From SZUA-309 sp965215995 (GTDB lineage Bacteria > Pseudomonadota > Gammaproteobacteria > Pseudomonadales > Azotimanducaceae), in contig OZ244128.1 in NCBI GenBank assembly GCA_965215995.1, positions 4,712,001-4,776,000 of the forward strand: a stretch of 64,000 nucleotides of DNA, written 5' to 3'. Every line of letters begins with the position of its first letter. Within the stretch, counting starts at the first letter, position 1. This document shows, piece by piece, positions 8,811 through 17,601 of this stretch. The translations under genes were made by a program, and so were the position numbers. Under the pieces are notes generated by a model. It had not been told where the DNA came from, did not search any database, and saw only the letters and a program-made list of their open reading frames with translations.

Positions 8811-9266
8811 ATGAGCGGGATCGGCAAAGAAGATCTCGGCAGACCACCACCACGGTGGCTGCTGAAAGCACTCACACGGGTGAACGTATTCGTGTATCGC
8901 GCCAGCGGCGGGCGTCTGATGAACAAACTGGCGGGTGATCCGATCTGCCTGGTGACCATGACCGGCGCAAAGACGGGGCAACGACGGGTCATCCCGTTGA
9001 TGTATGTGCCGGATGGCGACAGCATCCTGCTTGTGGCGTCTCAGGGTGGCGCACCGACTCACCCTGTCTGGTATCACAATCTGGTGGCACATCCAGATGT
9101 GGTGATCGAAGAAGGGGGGCGAAAGCTCGAACTGCGTGCGCGTTTGGTGAATCCGGAAGAGAAGGCCCGGCTCTGGCCGACCTGCGTGTCGCACTACCAG
9201 CCCTATGAGGACTATCAGCGACGCACCGATCGGGACATCCCTGTCTTCCGTTGCGAGCCCCGGTAA
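8811..9266 (+). CDS. Deazaflavin (F420)-dependent nitroreductase family protein
   Basis: About 151 residues of the Ddn-type split-barrel family: CLVTMTGAKTGQRRVIPLMYV, then LLVASQGGAPTHPVWYHNLVAHP and a C-terminal DYQRRTDRDIPVF. Actinobacterial members use reduced F420 to reduce quinones or nitro compounds. Whether this organism makes F420 is unknown from the window. ATG 8811 has GAAGGGA eight bases upstream; the longer GTG start at 8772 is less likely. It is divergent from the membrane-anchored protein before it. Confidence 0.85.
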   Translation: MSGIGKEDLGRPPPRWLLKALTRVNVFVYRASGGRLMNKLAGDPICLVTMTGAKTGQRRVIPLMYVPDGDSILLVASQGGAPTHPVWYHNLVAHPDVVIEEGGRKLELRARLVNPEEKARLWPTCVSHYQPYEDYQRRTDRDIPVFRCEPR

Positions 9267-9403
9267 GCTGGGAATTGGTCAAATAAGTTTCCATGATGGG
9301 CATAGGGTGACTGCACTCCGCGCCTGGCTGGGAAGTACTTAACAGTGTGAGAAGCCCGGAATCCCTAGACTTGGGGAGGATAGGCAACCAATCCGGATCT
9401 CGC

Positions 9404-10675
9404 ATGGAAGCTGAAGCGAGCCTCGCGGGGCTTAAGAAAACCTCCGTGGACAACCTGACAATCGGTATGTACGTCGCCCAACTCGATAAAGACTGGGAAG
9501 AGACGGACTATCCGGTGCAGGGATTCTATCTGCGTTCCCGTCAGGGCATCGAACGACTCGCCCGGGAGTGCACCCATGTCTATGTGGACCCACGCCGCTA
9601 CGACTCCAGTCTCACCGATGTGAAGTTGCAGGTGATCTCGAAGGTCCGCAAGACGCCGGACGAGCCGAAGGCCAGCAATGTCACCCGAATTCAGCCCCGC
9701 AAGCCTCGGGTCTATCAGGACAGTGTCGAGCTCGGCAAAGAGCTGGAACCCGCCAAGACTTCGCTGGAGGACGCGGTGGACGTGATGCGTGGTTGCGTCG
9801 GCAAGCTACAGGCGACGGGCGGATTCGATATCGACGAGATCGAGGAAGCTATTAACCCGCTTGTTGCCAGCGTGATGCGTAACAAGTCGGCCATGGCGGC
9901 TCTGCTTCGTATGCGGGCGCTCGACGACTACACTTTCTCGCACGCCATCTCGAACGCCGTCTGGGGTGCCATCCTGGCTCGTCAGCTCGGTTTTCCGCCA
10001 CCGGACATCGATGCCATCGCGCTCGCCTGCTCTTTGCTGGACATCGGCAAGGTGAATCTGCCACCGGATCTTCTGGTGCAGCCTTCGGAGCCCTCACCGG
10101 AACAATGGGAAGTGCTGAAGAGTCATGTTGGCGAGGGCATGAAGCTCCTCGAGGAGAACGAGGTAAAAAACAACAAGGTGTTGCTGGCCGTGCAGTCACA
10201 TCACGAGCGCTTTGATGGCTCGGGATACCCTGAAGGGCTTGCCGGCACCGAGATCCCGCTATGGGGCAGGCTTGCCGCCGTCGTCGACAGCTACGATGCG
10301 ATGATCAGCGAGCGTCCCTATGCGGAAGCGAAATCCAGCTACGGCGCTGTGCAGGAACTGCAGAAGCAATCAGATGCGTTGTATCAGCGCGAGATTGTCG
10401 ACCATTTCATTCAGGCTATCGGCGTTTTCCCGGTAGGTGCCATCGTTGAGCTCAACACAGGCGAGGTGGGCGTTGTCGTAGCCCAACACGGCAGTCGGCG
10501 GCTCAAGCCGAAGATCATTCTGCTGCTGGACGCAGACAAGCAGCCACGCAACCACCTGGTGGTTGTCGATCTCGCCAGCCAGGAGGCTGAGGAGAACACG
10601 ACCTTGAGCTGGTGGATTACCAAAGAGCTGCCGAAGAACGCTTTCGGCATCGACCCGGCCAAGTACTTCCTCTGA
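9404..10675 (+). CDS. DUF3391/HD-GYP protein with altered HD motif
   Basis: A 423-residue cytoplasmic protein. An N-terminal DUF3391 module (VDNLTIGMYVAQLDKDW) is followed by an HD-GYP phosphodiesterase domain (about residues 170-370). The first conserved His (SHAISNAV) and the HHERFDGSGYP motif are intact. The signature usually read as H-D-I-G-K is L212-D213-I-G-K here, so one metal ligand of cyclic-di-GMP hydrolysis is missing. It overlaps the next gene (EAL) by one base (TGATG). It may act as a c-di-GMP receptor rather than an enzyme. Confidence 0.88.
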   Translation: MEAEASLAGLKKTSVDNLTIGMYVAQLDKDWEETDYPVQGFYLRSRQGIERLARECTHVYVDPRRYDSSLTDVKLQVISKVRKTPDEPKASNVTRIQPRKPRVYQDSVELGKELEPAKTSLEDAVDVMRGCVGKLQATGGFDIDEIEEAINPLVASVMRNKSAMAALLRMRALDDYTFSHAISNAVWGAILARQLGFPPPDIDAIALACSLLDIGKVNLPPDLLVQPSEPSPEQWEVLKSHVGEGMKLLEENEVKNNKVLLAVQSHHERFDGSGYPEGLAGTEIPLWGRLAAVVDSYDAMISERPYAEAKSSYGAVQELQKQSDALYQREIVDHFIQAIGVFPVGAIVELNTGEVGVVVAQHGSRRLKPKIILLLDADKQPRNHLVVVDLASQEAEENTTLSWWITKELPKNAFGIDPAKYFL

Positions 10676-11919
10676 TGTCTGATTCAATGAGCACAGTTGA
10701 ACAGGCGACTCCGGATCTTGGTGCGCTGGTTGAGCGCACATCGGGCAACGCGGCCTTTGCCGTGGTGAGCCTGCAGAATGTGAGTGAGCTGTCCAGCAAG
10801 CATGGACTATCAGTGGCGACAGCGGCGCAGAAAGCATTCCAGGAGAGAGTGGCAGGATCGCTTCGTGAGGCGGATCAGTTCACCGCACTGAGCGCAGACA
10901 AGATCTGCGTGGTGTTCGATCACCTGATGGACGACAACCACGTGCTGCTCGCCGGTCTGAAGATCGAGCGTGCCTTCGAAGAGCCGCTCAGCGTGGCCGA
11001 CCAGCTGGTGCGGTTGGACGTGCGGTCCGGCCTAGTCTACTACGGTGGTCATGAACGGTTGGACGGGATCGGCGTCGACGATCTTTACCGCTTTGCTGAA
11101 GCAGCATTGAGCCGTGCAGTGGAGAAGAACGTCTGTTTCGAGATTTCCTCCGAGGAAGCCTTCGCACGTATGCAGCGCGACTGGCAAACCAATCACGAGC
11201 TGGACAAAGCGCTCCACGATCATGAGATCACCCTGGACTACCAACCGAAATACCGGCTGGAAGATGGTGAGCTGGTCGGTGCGGAAGCGATCGTCCGCTG
11301 GCGCAAAGGCGGTCAGATCATCCCGCCTCAGGACTTCATGCCGGTGCTGAACGAGGCGCGCTTGTGGGATCTCACGCTGTACAGCCTGCGTCGAGCGATC
11401 CGGGAAATGGACAGCTTCAACACTTCGGTGCCCATCGCGATCAGCGTGGATGGGCGGGTGTTGCAGCACCCCGAGTTCTTCAACGCTCTGCGGTCGGAGA
11501 TCAGCATATGGGGCGTGCCGGAGGGACGGCTGTCGCTTGAAGTACGTGAATCACGCTTTGACGACGAGCATACGATCGGAGCGCTCGAAGAGCTGCACGC
11601 ACTGGGTGTGTCTGTTGTGATGGACGAGTTCGGTCGTGGCAATGCATCGCTGGAGAAGTTGCGGGATCTGCCGGTCGATGAGATCAAGATCGATCGATCC
11701 TTCATCACCAATCTGGTGGAGGACGAGCAGGATCGGCAGATGACGGCAGCCATCATCGATCTTGCCCATCGATTCGACAAGACAGTAATCGCCGACGGCG
11801 TGGAAGATGCGGAGACTTTCCTGTATCTGGCCGATGCGGGGTGCGACGTAGGGCAGGGCTTCTACATGGGCGCGCCGCTGAACGAAGCGCAGTTCGCTGA
11901 GCTCACCGCGCTCACCTAG
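10675..11919 (+). CDS. Degenerate GGDEF/EAL-domain protein
   Basis: A 414-residue protein. The N-terminal region (about 20-165) resembles a worn-down GGDEF domain with no GGDEF motif. The C-terminal EAL domain (about 175-410) contains E204-A-I where EAL is usual, DE (317-318) instead of the DD pair in the DDFG motif, and ADGVED instead of AEGVE. KIDRSFI and GQGFYMG are kept. These substitutions in metal/catalytic positions suggest weak or no phosphodiesterase activity. It is translationally coupled to the HD-GYP gene. Confidence 0.87.
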   Translation: MSDSMSTVEQATPDLGALVERTSGNAAFAVVSLQNVSELSSKHGLSVATAAQKAFQERVAGSLREADQFTALSADKICVVFDHLMDDNHVLLAGLKIERAFEEPLSVADQLVRLDVRSGLVYYGGHERLDGIGVDDLYRFAEAALSRAVEKNVCFEISSEEAFARMQRDWQTNHELDKALHDHEITLDYQPKYRLEDGELVGAEAIVRWRKGGQIIPPQDFMPVLNEARLWDLTLYSLRRAIREMDSFNTSVPIAISVDGRVLQHPEFFNALRSEISIWGVPEGRLSLEVRESRFDDEHTIGALEELHALGVSVVMDEFGRGNASLEKLRDLPVDEIKIDRSFITNLVEDEQDRQMTAAIIDLAHRFDKTVIADGVEDAETFLYLADAGCDVGQGFYMGAPLNEAQFAELTALT

Positions 11920-12114
11920 TCAGAATACGCGCCCTTCCAGGGGGCCGATCACGGCCCAGTCGATCAGACCGGCGACCAGGGCGAGCACGAGTACCACAGC
12001 TATGATGACGCTAATCAAGCGCCAGCCGCGAAACCGCTTTTCGGCGAACTCGTCGGTCTCGTAGCGCGGATTTTCCTGTGTGTTTTCAGACTGTTGGGTG
12101 CTGTTTTCGCTCAT
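11920..12114 (-). CDS. Small single-pass membrane protein
   Basis: A 64-residue protein starting MSENSTQQSENTQENPRYE. It has a polar, Gln/Asn/Glu-rich N terminus, a basic patch (EKRFRGWR) and one C-terminal membrane helix at about 33-52. I do not recognise the family. The longer open frame upstream of ATG 12114 runs through the opposite-strand tRNA and is not coding. Its stop abuts the stop of the EAL gene. Confidence 0.7.
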   Translation of the reverse strand: MSENSTQQSENTQENPRYETDEFAEKRFRGWRLISVIIAVVLVLALVAGLIDWAVIGPLEGRVF

Positions 12115-12200
12115 CGGGATAGTGTATCCGGATGCCGTGAGCAGGGGAACGTGCTTCCTTGACGGACCTGGGTGCGGGCCAGATAATAGCGCGCCTTTCT

Positions 12201-12278
12201 GCACCCGTAGCTCAGCTGGATTAGAGCACCGGTCTACGAAACCGGGGGTCGTAGGTTCGAATCCTACCGGGTGCGCCA
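12201..12278 (+). tRNA. tRNA-Arg(ACG)
   Basis: A full cloverleaf: GCACCCG acceptor paired with CGGGTGC, D arm GCTCAGCTGGATTAGAGC, anticodon stem CCGGT/ACCGG with loop CTACGAA (anticodon ACG), and T arm TAGGTTCGAATCCTA, with CCA encoded. The A34 would be deaminated to inosine to read CGU/CGC/CGA. It resembles E. coli tRNA-Arg(ACG) closely. Confidence 0.97.
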
Positions 12279-12446
12279 TCCTTCAGGTGTCCGTCCAGTT
12301 GGCTTTCACTCCTTCCACGGTATCTGAGGCTTATCGGGTGGCCGAATCGCACCGATCGATCCGAATTCCGGTAAACGACCTACACTACACGTCTCCCTGC
12401 CAACCCCCTATGATCACCTCGAGGCGCTGTTGGGGAGGAGAGCCAG

Positions 12447-13979
12447 ATGAATGTGTTACGACGTCGAGCGCTAGCGGGTTGGATGCTGCTGCTAAGCGCC
12501 TTTTTCATCCTGCCGTCTGCCCGAACCTTTGCCGACCTGGGCGAATACCGGTACAGCGACGTCCGGCTCATGCGCGGCCCCTGCTGCAGCGACTGGGGCA
12601 GTGACCTTGTTGTCGACAGTGACGGGAACGTACTGATCGCCGGCCGTCGCGGCAGTCTCGACCTCGACTACGATGGGGAGATCGACATCAAAACCTTCGG
12701 CCAGCCGGATCCGCTGATTTCCAAGCTCGTGCAGGCTGACAAGATGGATTCCGGATGGACTCAGGAAGTAGGAGGGAGCGGCGATGATACTGCTCGAGGC
12801 GTGGCGTCCGACAACGAAGGCGGCTTGTACGCGGTTGGCCATTTCAGCAAAAAGATCCAATTCGGTCGAAACACGCTGCGCTCGAAAGGCGGCAAGGATG
12901 GTTTCGTTGTCCGGTTTGATAGTCATGGCAAGGCGCTCTGGGCTCGAGCGATTGGCGGTTCGGACCTTGATGAAATGTACAGCGTCGCTGCCGATAGACT
13001 AGGTAACGTCTACGTAATCGGAACGGCTACCGGCAAGGTGGACGTCAATCGGGACGGCAAGGTTGACGTAGTGGGTGCGGCCAAGGGTTCTGCTCTGATT
13101 ACTGCCTGGAGTGCAGATGGCGAGTTCATGTGGGCGCGAATTTCCGGTGGGGAGGCTCGGGTCATGGGGCTGGGTATCGAGACCGGATCCGGGAACGCGG
13201 TGTACATCGCTGGCGCCTATCAGGACGGTGCACCCGACTTTGATGGGGACGGCGATGCCGATGGCCCGATGGCAAAATCGGTTTTGGGGCCGGATGGCGA
13301 TGTGCAGTTCGATCTGACTGCTTACTACGCCCGGTTAGACAGCAGCGATGGACGCCTTGAGTGGCTCAAGGTCGTCACCGGTCCAGGGATCCAATCTGCG
13401 GGTGGCCTGGCCGTGGCCGACGATGGCGATCTGTACATCCTCGGAGGACATACAGCACCATCAGATCTCGACGGTGACAATAAGGCGGACGTCGGGTTTG
13501 CCGCTCTCGGAGAGCGCAAGAATCAGTACCAGATAGACTTCAATCTCTTCCTGCTGCGGGTGACCGATACGGGAGACCTGCGCTGGAGCAAGACCTACAC
13601 AGCCGCCGGAAGCCATCTCTCCCTGCGCGGAAAGCAGTTGCTGATCAGCGGCACCTATTCGAACGATCTCGATTTCGACAACGACGGTGTGCTCGAACGT
13701 CAGTCCGATGGCGACGAACGGCCGGAAGGGTATGTGGCTGTACTGGATGATAATGGAGAGCTGAAGCAATTGCTGACGATCGTCGGCGAGGCCGCGGATG
13801 TGGTTAATGCGGCTGGACTGTCGCCGGATGGTAAAACGCTTTACATGACTGGCTACACCCAGCTGGGTGCGGACTTCGACGGTGATGGCGTAGTCGAGGC
13901 ATCATCCGTCTGCCATCTTGCGGGAGAGGTTTACATTGCGGTGTTTGAGTATGTCGACAGCAAACCGGGTGATCCATAG
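12447..13979 (+). CDS. Secreted propeller-like protein with six DxDxDG loops
   Basis: A 510-residue protein with a signal peptide (about 1-30, ending SARTFA). It consists of repeated blades of SBBP/beta-propeller type (GNVLIAG, GGLYAVGHF, GNVYVIGTA, NAVYIAGAY, GDLYILGG, KTLYMTGYT). Six Asp-rich loops like EF-hand or dockerin calcium loops recur, starting near D72, D199, D264, D340, D409 and D476, roughly one per blade. The partner and role are unknown. An exported, calcium-stabilised propeller is the simplest reading. It stands alone, converging on the next gene. Confidence 0.75.
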   Translation: MNVLRRRALAGWMLLLSAFFILPSARTFADLGEYRYSDVRLMRGPCCSDWGSDLVVDSDGNVLIAGRRGSLDLDYDGEIDIKTFGQPDPLISKLVQADKMDSGWTQEVGGSGDDTARGVASDNEGGLYAVGHFSKKIQFGRNTLRSKGGKDGFVVRFDSHGKALWARAIGGSDLDEMYSVAADRLGNVYVIGTATGKVDVNRDGKVDVVGAAKGSALITAWSADGEFMWARISGGEARVMGLGIETGSGNAVYIAGAYQDGAPDFDGDGDADGPMAKSVLGPDGDVQFDLTAYYARLDSSDGRLEWLKVVTGPGIQSAGGLAVADDGDLYILGGHTAPSDLDGDNKADVGFAALGERKNQYQIDFNLFLLRVTDTGDLRWSKTYTAAGSHLSLRGKQLLISGTYSNDLDFDNDGVLERQSDGDERPEGYVAVLDDNGELKQLLTIVGEAADVVNAAGLSPDGKTLYMTGYTQLGADFDGDGVVEASSVCHLAGEVYIAVFEYVDSKPGDP

Positions 13980-14058
13980 GGACTCGAGCCATGGAACGGT
14001 GAGGGCATCCGCCCAGACGGATCACCGAACAAACTTACCGGTCAGGTCAAACAGGCCT

Positions 14059-14445
14059 TCAAAGACCTGCTAAGTATCCCTGGTAGGTCAGAAAGGACCC
14101 AAGCACGGCCCACACCCCACCGATCCAGCGCACCAAGCCACCGTTTTCCAGCATCTTGCCGCCGATGTCGGTCACCAGATCCGGCGACAGGATCCGGACA
14201 CTTCCGCCGATCAGAAGCGCCCAGCCAAACAGCGTGATGATCACCGGCCAATCCCAGAACCAGACGTTGTGCACGTTGACGATGACGAGACCGCCGAGGG
14301 CAGCAAGCACGCCGGAGATGAAGATGAGCGGTTTGTTGGTGAGGAATTGCTGAGAAAGCGTCAGCAGCGCAGCGGGACGAAAGACCATCGAAAGCGCAGT
14401 CAGCAGAACAATGGGACCGAGCAGCTTGGCGATCCAGATTGACAT
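14059..14445 (-). CDS. Small four-helix membrane protein, unknown
   Basis: A 128-residue protein starting MSIWIAKLLGPIVLLTALSM with about four hydrophobic helices and a short loop DLVTDIGGKMLENGG. I do not recognise a named family. GGAGGTTT precedes ATG 14445, a strong ribosome-binding site; the longer open frame overlapping the next gene is a shadow. It is the last gene of a minus-strand run beginning with the peptidase and phosphotransferase. Confidence 0.75.
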   Translation of the reverse strand: MSIWIAKLLGPIVLLTALSMVFRPAALLTLSQQFLTNKPLIFISGVLAALGGLVIVNVHNVWFWDWPVIITLFGWALLIGGSVRILSPDLVTDIGGKMLENGGLVRWIGGVWAVLGSFLTYQGYLAGL

Positions 14446-14455
14446 GACAAACCTC

Positions 14456-15412
14456 CTAATACACGGTCGAGTCCTGCGCCGCATCGGCGAGTACCGCCTT
14501 CGCCATGGCAAGGCGGTCCCGGCGTCGATTCGGCATCGTGTGCCAGTAGTAGGACAACGCACCCAGGGCGATGGCAAGTGCCCAGGCGCGGCCTCTGAAC
14601 CATTGCGCTTCATCGACCTGCAGCGCTTGGCGGAACGCGTCTCGCGCGGGTGGATCGAACAACTCCCAGGCGCCGTGCAGCTCGATGGTTGGGTCGCCGA
14701 TGGAGAGCCCGCCAAAGTCGAGGACGGCTGCCAGCTTGCCATCACGAAGCAGTAGATTCTCGGCGACGAGATCGCTGTGATACCACCGATCTTCTGCCAT
14801 GCGGTCCGCGCCAGGCAGTTCGAGTGCTGCTGTCCACACCACCCGGACTTTTTCGAAATCCAGGTCAACGCCCTCGATTGAGCGGCAGTGTTCCAACGTG
14901 CGTTGGAAATACCCGTCATACTCGACCAGTGGCCGCCCTCGGTACCAGCGCAGCGTCTTGTCTGTTCTCGCTTCTTCGGGAATCTCTACGCTCTGCAGCG
15001 CTTGGATAAACACAGCCAGTTGTTCCGCAAGCGTTGTGCGTGCTGGATCATCTGGCATTCCGTGTTGCCAGATCGGTGGAAGCTCCCCTTCGAGCCAGCG
15101 GGTGATGGACCAATGCTCCGGGTACCCAGCCTCCGGTTTGCCGAGCGCAACGATCTCGGGCACTCCCACCGGCAGATACGATCGTAGCCTTGGCAGCCAG
15201 TTGCGTTCCTTGCTGATGCCCCTACCGCTGTTCGGTTGTCTGGGCAGACGAATCAGTAACTCGTCGCCGAGCCGGAACAGTCGATTGGTAGAGCCTGAGG
15301 CGCCCAGAGACGCTATGGGCAATTGGGCGAACTGCGGGAACTGGCTGTCCACCAGCGTACGAACCAGTGCCGGACTGATGGAAAGCTCATTGTCGTGAAG
15401 AACGTCCTGCAC
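14456..15412 (-). CDS. Aminoglycoside phosphotransferase-family kinase
   Basis: A 318-residue APH/choline-kinase-fold protein. Seen: a nucleotide-binding lobe with GASGSTNRLFRLGDELLIRLPR, the catalytic loop YHSDLVAENLLL (the HGD of the family is HSD here, with the Asp and Asn kept), and the metal site AAVLDFGGLSIGDPTIE. These enzymes phosphorylate aminoglycosides, homoserine, fructosamines or other small alcohols; the substrate here is unknown. It lies six bases after the peptidase gene on the same strand. Confidence 0.88.
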   Translation of the reverse strand: MQDVLHDNELSISPALVRTLVDSQFPQFAQLPIASLGASGSTNRLFRLGDELLIRLPRQPNSGRGISKERNWLPRLRSYLPVGVPEIVALGKPEAGYPEHWSITRWLEGELPPIWQHGMPDDPARTTLAEQLAVFIQALQSVEIPEEARTDKTLRWYRGRPLVEYDGYFQRTLEHCRSIEGVDLDFEKVRVVWTAALELPGADRMAEDRWYHSDLVAENLLLRDGKLAAVLDFGGLSIGDPTIELHGAWELFDPPARDAFRQALQVDEAQWFRGRAWALAIALGALSYYWHTMPNRRRDRLAMAKAVLADAAQDSTVY

Positions 15413-15418
15413 GGATAG

Positions 15419-16735
15419 CTACTGACGCGGGATCAGGTGAAGCTCGGTCTGGCGACCGTCGATGTAGCGAACGGTTGCACCATCGAAAAAAGCGTCTTCC
15501 TCCAGCTTGATCCGCATCGGCTTCTCCCATCCCGGAAGCTCGAAGATGGCTGCGAGCTCGATGGAGTGGGCCGTATTGGGATAGAGGGGGTAATCGCCCT
15601 TACCAGCGACGCCACCTTGCTGATCCCACAATCCGATCGTAGGCCCGGCGGCGTGGCCGTGATAGCCGATCGGGTGGGTGTAGATTAAAGGATTGATGCC
15701 TTCCCCGATGGCCTGATCACGTGCGAACTTGAGGATTTCGTTACCCGTACGGCCGGCAACGAAGTTCTCCGTCAGGATGTCCTGCAATCGGTTGCCCGTG
15801 CTGAGTGCGTCGCGAAGGTGATCGGGTGCCTTGGATTCACCCGGCTTCAGCACATAGGCATGCTGCTGGGTGTCTGTATTCAGTCGAAGGTAAGTGATCC
15901 CGAAATCGACGTGCAGCAGATCGCCGGGTCGAATGACGGTGGGCGCCTCCTCCGTCGCGTCGGGTCTCTGGATGGAAACGGAGGGATGGAACCAACTGGT
16001 GAGCTTGAGCTCGCGCACCCGTTCCCGGTACCACCATTGAACCTCCGAGACTTCGGTTACCCCAGGCTGGATCACCGCTTCGGAAAACCCTTGTGCAATG
16101 ATCTGATGGGCTATGGCGCAAATCTGCTGGTAGACGATCATCTCTGCGGGCGTGCGGGTTTCCAGCCAACCAATGGCCAGACGCTCGGCAGATACCAGCT
16201 TGGGTCTGAACCCGGGACTCAGTACTGCGGCCAGGAGATCGTGTTCGGTTTTTGCGAGCCCGTCCGCGAGAGCGAAGTCTTCAGACAAGTTGATACCGAT
16301 ACGATGGGGATTCCGCTCCTCAATCAGATCTGCCAGGCGTCGCCACTGATCAGGCTCCTCCTCGGGATTCCAGGCCTGTTTGAACACGCTGCCAACGTCA
16401 TAGCGGGCGACTGCCAGGGTTTCCAGCGGCTGATCTTCTCCTGGGTCGTGAATGAGCAGCATGGTCCTCCTGCGTGCCGAGAGCCAGGTGGCCGGCAGCA
16501 TGGTCTTGAGCACAGGATCCTCGTTGTACTCACGACCGATGATCAGCCAGAGATCGATGCCTTCCCGGCGCATGAGGGTAGGGAGCACGTTCTGGACGCG
16601 ATCTTCCAGCCAGGTGTCGATCAAAGCTGCCCGTGATGCCATATCGAGGACCAACGGCGTCGTTGAGCGATCAGCTGCTGCTGATGGAGCAGAGACGGTG
16701 GTCGAGAAGAGAAGGAAGAGCAGAAGGCGAGACAT
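15419..16735 (-). CDS. Secreted M24 aminopeptidase (Xaa-Pro type)
   Basis: About 438 residues. It has an N-terminal signal peptide (MSRLLLFLLFSTTVSAPSAAA), an N-terminal domain (LWLIIGREYNEDP), and a C-terminal pita-bread domain with HVDFGITYLRLNTDTQ (two Asp metal ligands), THPIGYHGHAAGP (His ligand) and EEDAFF. It hydrolyses peptide bonds, probably before proline, in the periplasm. I start it at ATG 16735, where the signal peptide begins; upstream in-frame codons read into the next gene. It is part of a minus-strand run with the sterol-desaturase-like gene. Confidence 0.88.
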   Translation of the reverse strand: MSRLLLFLLFSTTVSAPSAAADRSTTPLVLDMASRAALIDTWLEDRVQNVLPTLMRREGIDLWLIIGREYNEDPVLKTMLPATWLSARRRTMLLIHDPGEDQPLETLAVARYDVGSVFKQAWNPEEEPDQWRRLADLIEERNPHRIGINLSEDFALADGLAKTEHDLLAAVLSPGFRPKLVSAERLAIGWLETRTPAEMIVYQQICAIAHQIIAQGFSEAVIQPGVTEVSEVQWWYRERVRELKLTSWFHPSVSIQRPDATEEAPTVIRPGDLLHVDFGITYLRLNTDTQQHAYVLKPGESKAPDHLRDALSTGNRLQDILTENFVAGRTGNEILKFARDQAIGEGINPLIYTHPIGYHGHAAGPTIGLWDQQGGVAGKGDYPLYPNTAHSIELAAIFELPGWEKPMRIKLEEDAFFDGATVRYIDGRQTELHLIPRQ

Positions 16736-16743
16736 TTGCGTTT

Positions 16744-17559
16744 TTATTCCTTTACTACCGAAGGCGTTCTGAAGGGCTGTATCAGCAGCTTGGTCAGAAA
16801 CTGATCGTCCCTGCTGTCGAAAGTTCCGGTACCGATCTTCATGTCCTCGTGGCCCCCCTCGGGTTGGTCTCGATAGGTACCGAACAGACGATCCCACCAG
16901 GGCAGGTTGAAGCCGAAGTTGCTGTTCTGCTCACCGTGAATCACAGAGTGGTGCACGCGGTGCATGTCGGGCGTCACGACAAGCCAACGGAGGATGCGAT
17001 CCAGTGCCAGGGGAAGCCTGAAGTTGCCGTGATTGAACAAAGACGTGCTGCTGAGAATGATCTCAAAGGTCAGAAAGGCTAGTGGCTCGATGCCGAGCAG
17101 CACGATGGCTATTGATTTTATCAGCATTGAGATCACCGCCTCGAACGGATGGAAGCGAACGGCGGTCGTCACATCGAAGTCCGGATCCGTGTGATGCATG
17201 CGATGCAGACGCCAGAGCCAGGGCACCTGATGAAACAGCCGATGCTGTGCCCAGATGACCAGATCCAGCGCCATCAGGGAAAGAACGAAGCTGCTCGCGA
17301 GCGACAGGTCCAACTGGCGGAACAATCCCCAACCGGACCCGGTGATGAAGTAAGCGAGCCCGACGCCGAGCATGGGAAATGCGATTCGCAGGATCATTAT
17401 GTTCAGCGCGCCGGCTGCCAGATTCGGGAGCCACCTGGCCAGCCTCTCCAGTTTCAGCGGTCTCCTTGGTGCAGCCAGCTCACCGGCAATGATCACGGTG
17501 AGCAGCGCCGCGAAAAGGGCGGCGCGAAGTTGCATATCTGAATCAGAGAGAACGTCCAT
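16744..17559 (-). CDS. Sterol desaturase / fatty acid hydroxylase family protein
   Basis: A 271-residue integral membrane di-iron enzyme. Histidine boxes are HRLFH, HRMHH and HRVHH, plus a further His in LFNHGNF, between about five membrane helices. Family members hydroxylate or desaturate lipids or sterol-like substrates; the actual substrate cannot be told. It lies eight bases upstream of the M24 peptidase gene. Its start is close to that of the divergent DMT transporter, so the promoters must overlap. Confidence 0.9.
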   Translation of the reverse strand: MDVLSDSDMQLRAALFAALLTVIIAGELAAPRRPLKLERLARWLPNLAAGALNIMILRIAFPMLGVGLAYFITGSGWGLFRQLDLSLASSFVLSLMALDLVIWAQHRLFHQVPWLWRLHRMHHTDPDFDVTTAVRFHPFEAVISMLIKSIAIVLLGIEPLAFLTFEIILSSTSLFNHGNFRLPLALDRILRWLVVTPDMHRVHHSVIHGEQNSNFGFNLPWWDRLFGTYRDQPEGGHEDMKIGTGTFDSRDDQFLTKLLIQPFRTPSVVKE

Positions 17560-17601
17560 CTGTGGTGCATAATGCGCGCCCGTTTACCCGCATGCCAGCC
17601 G

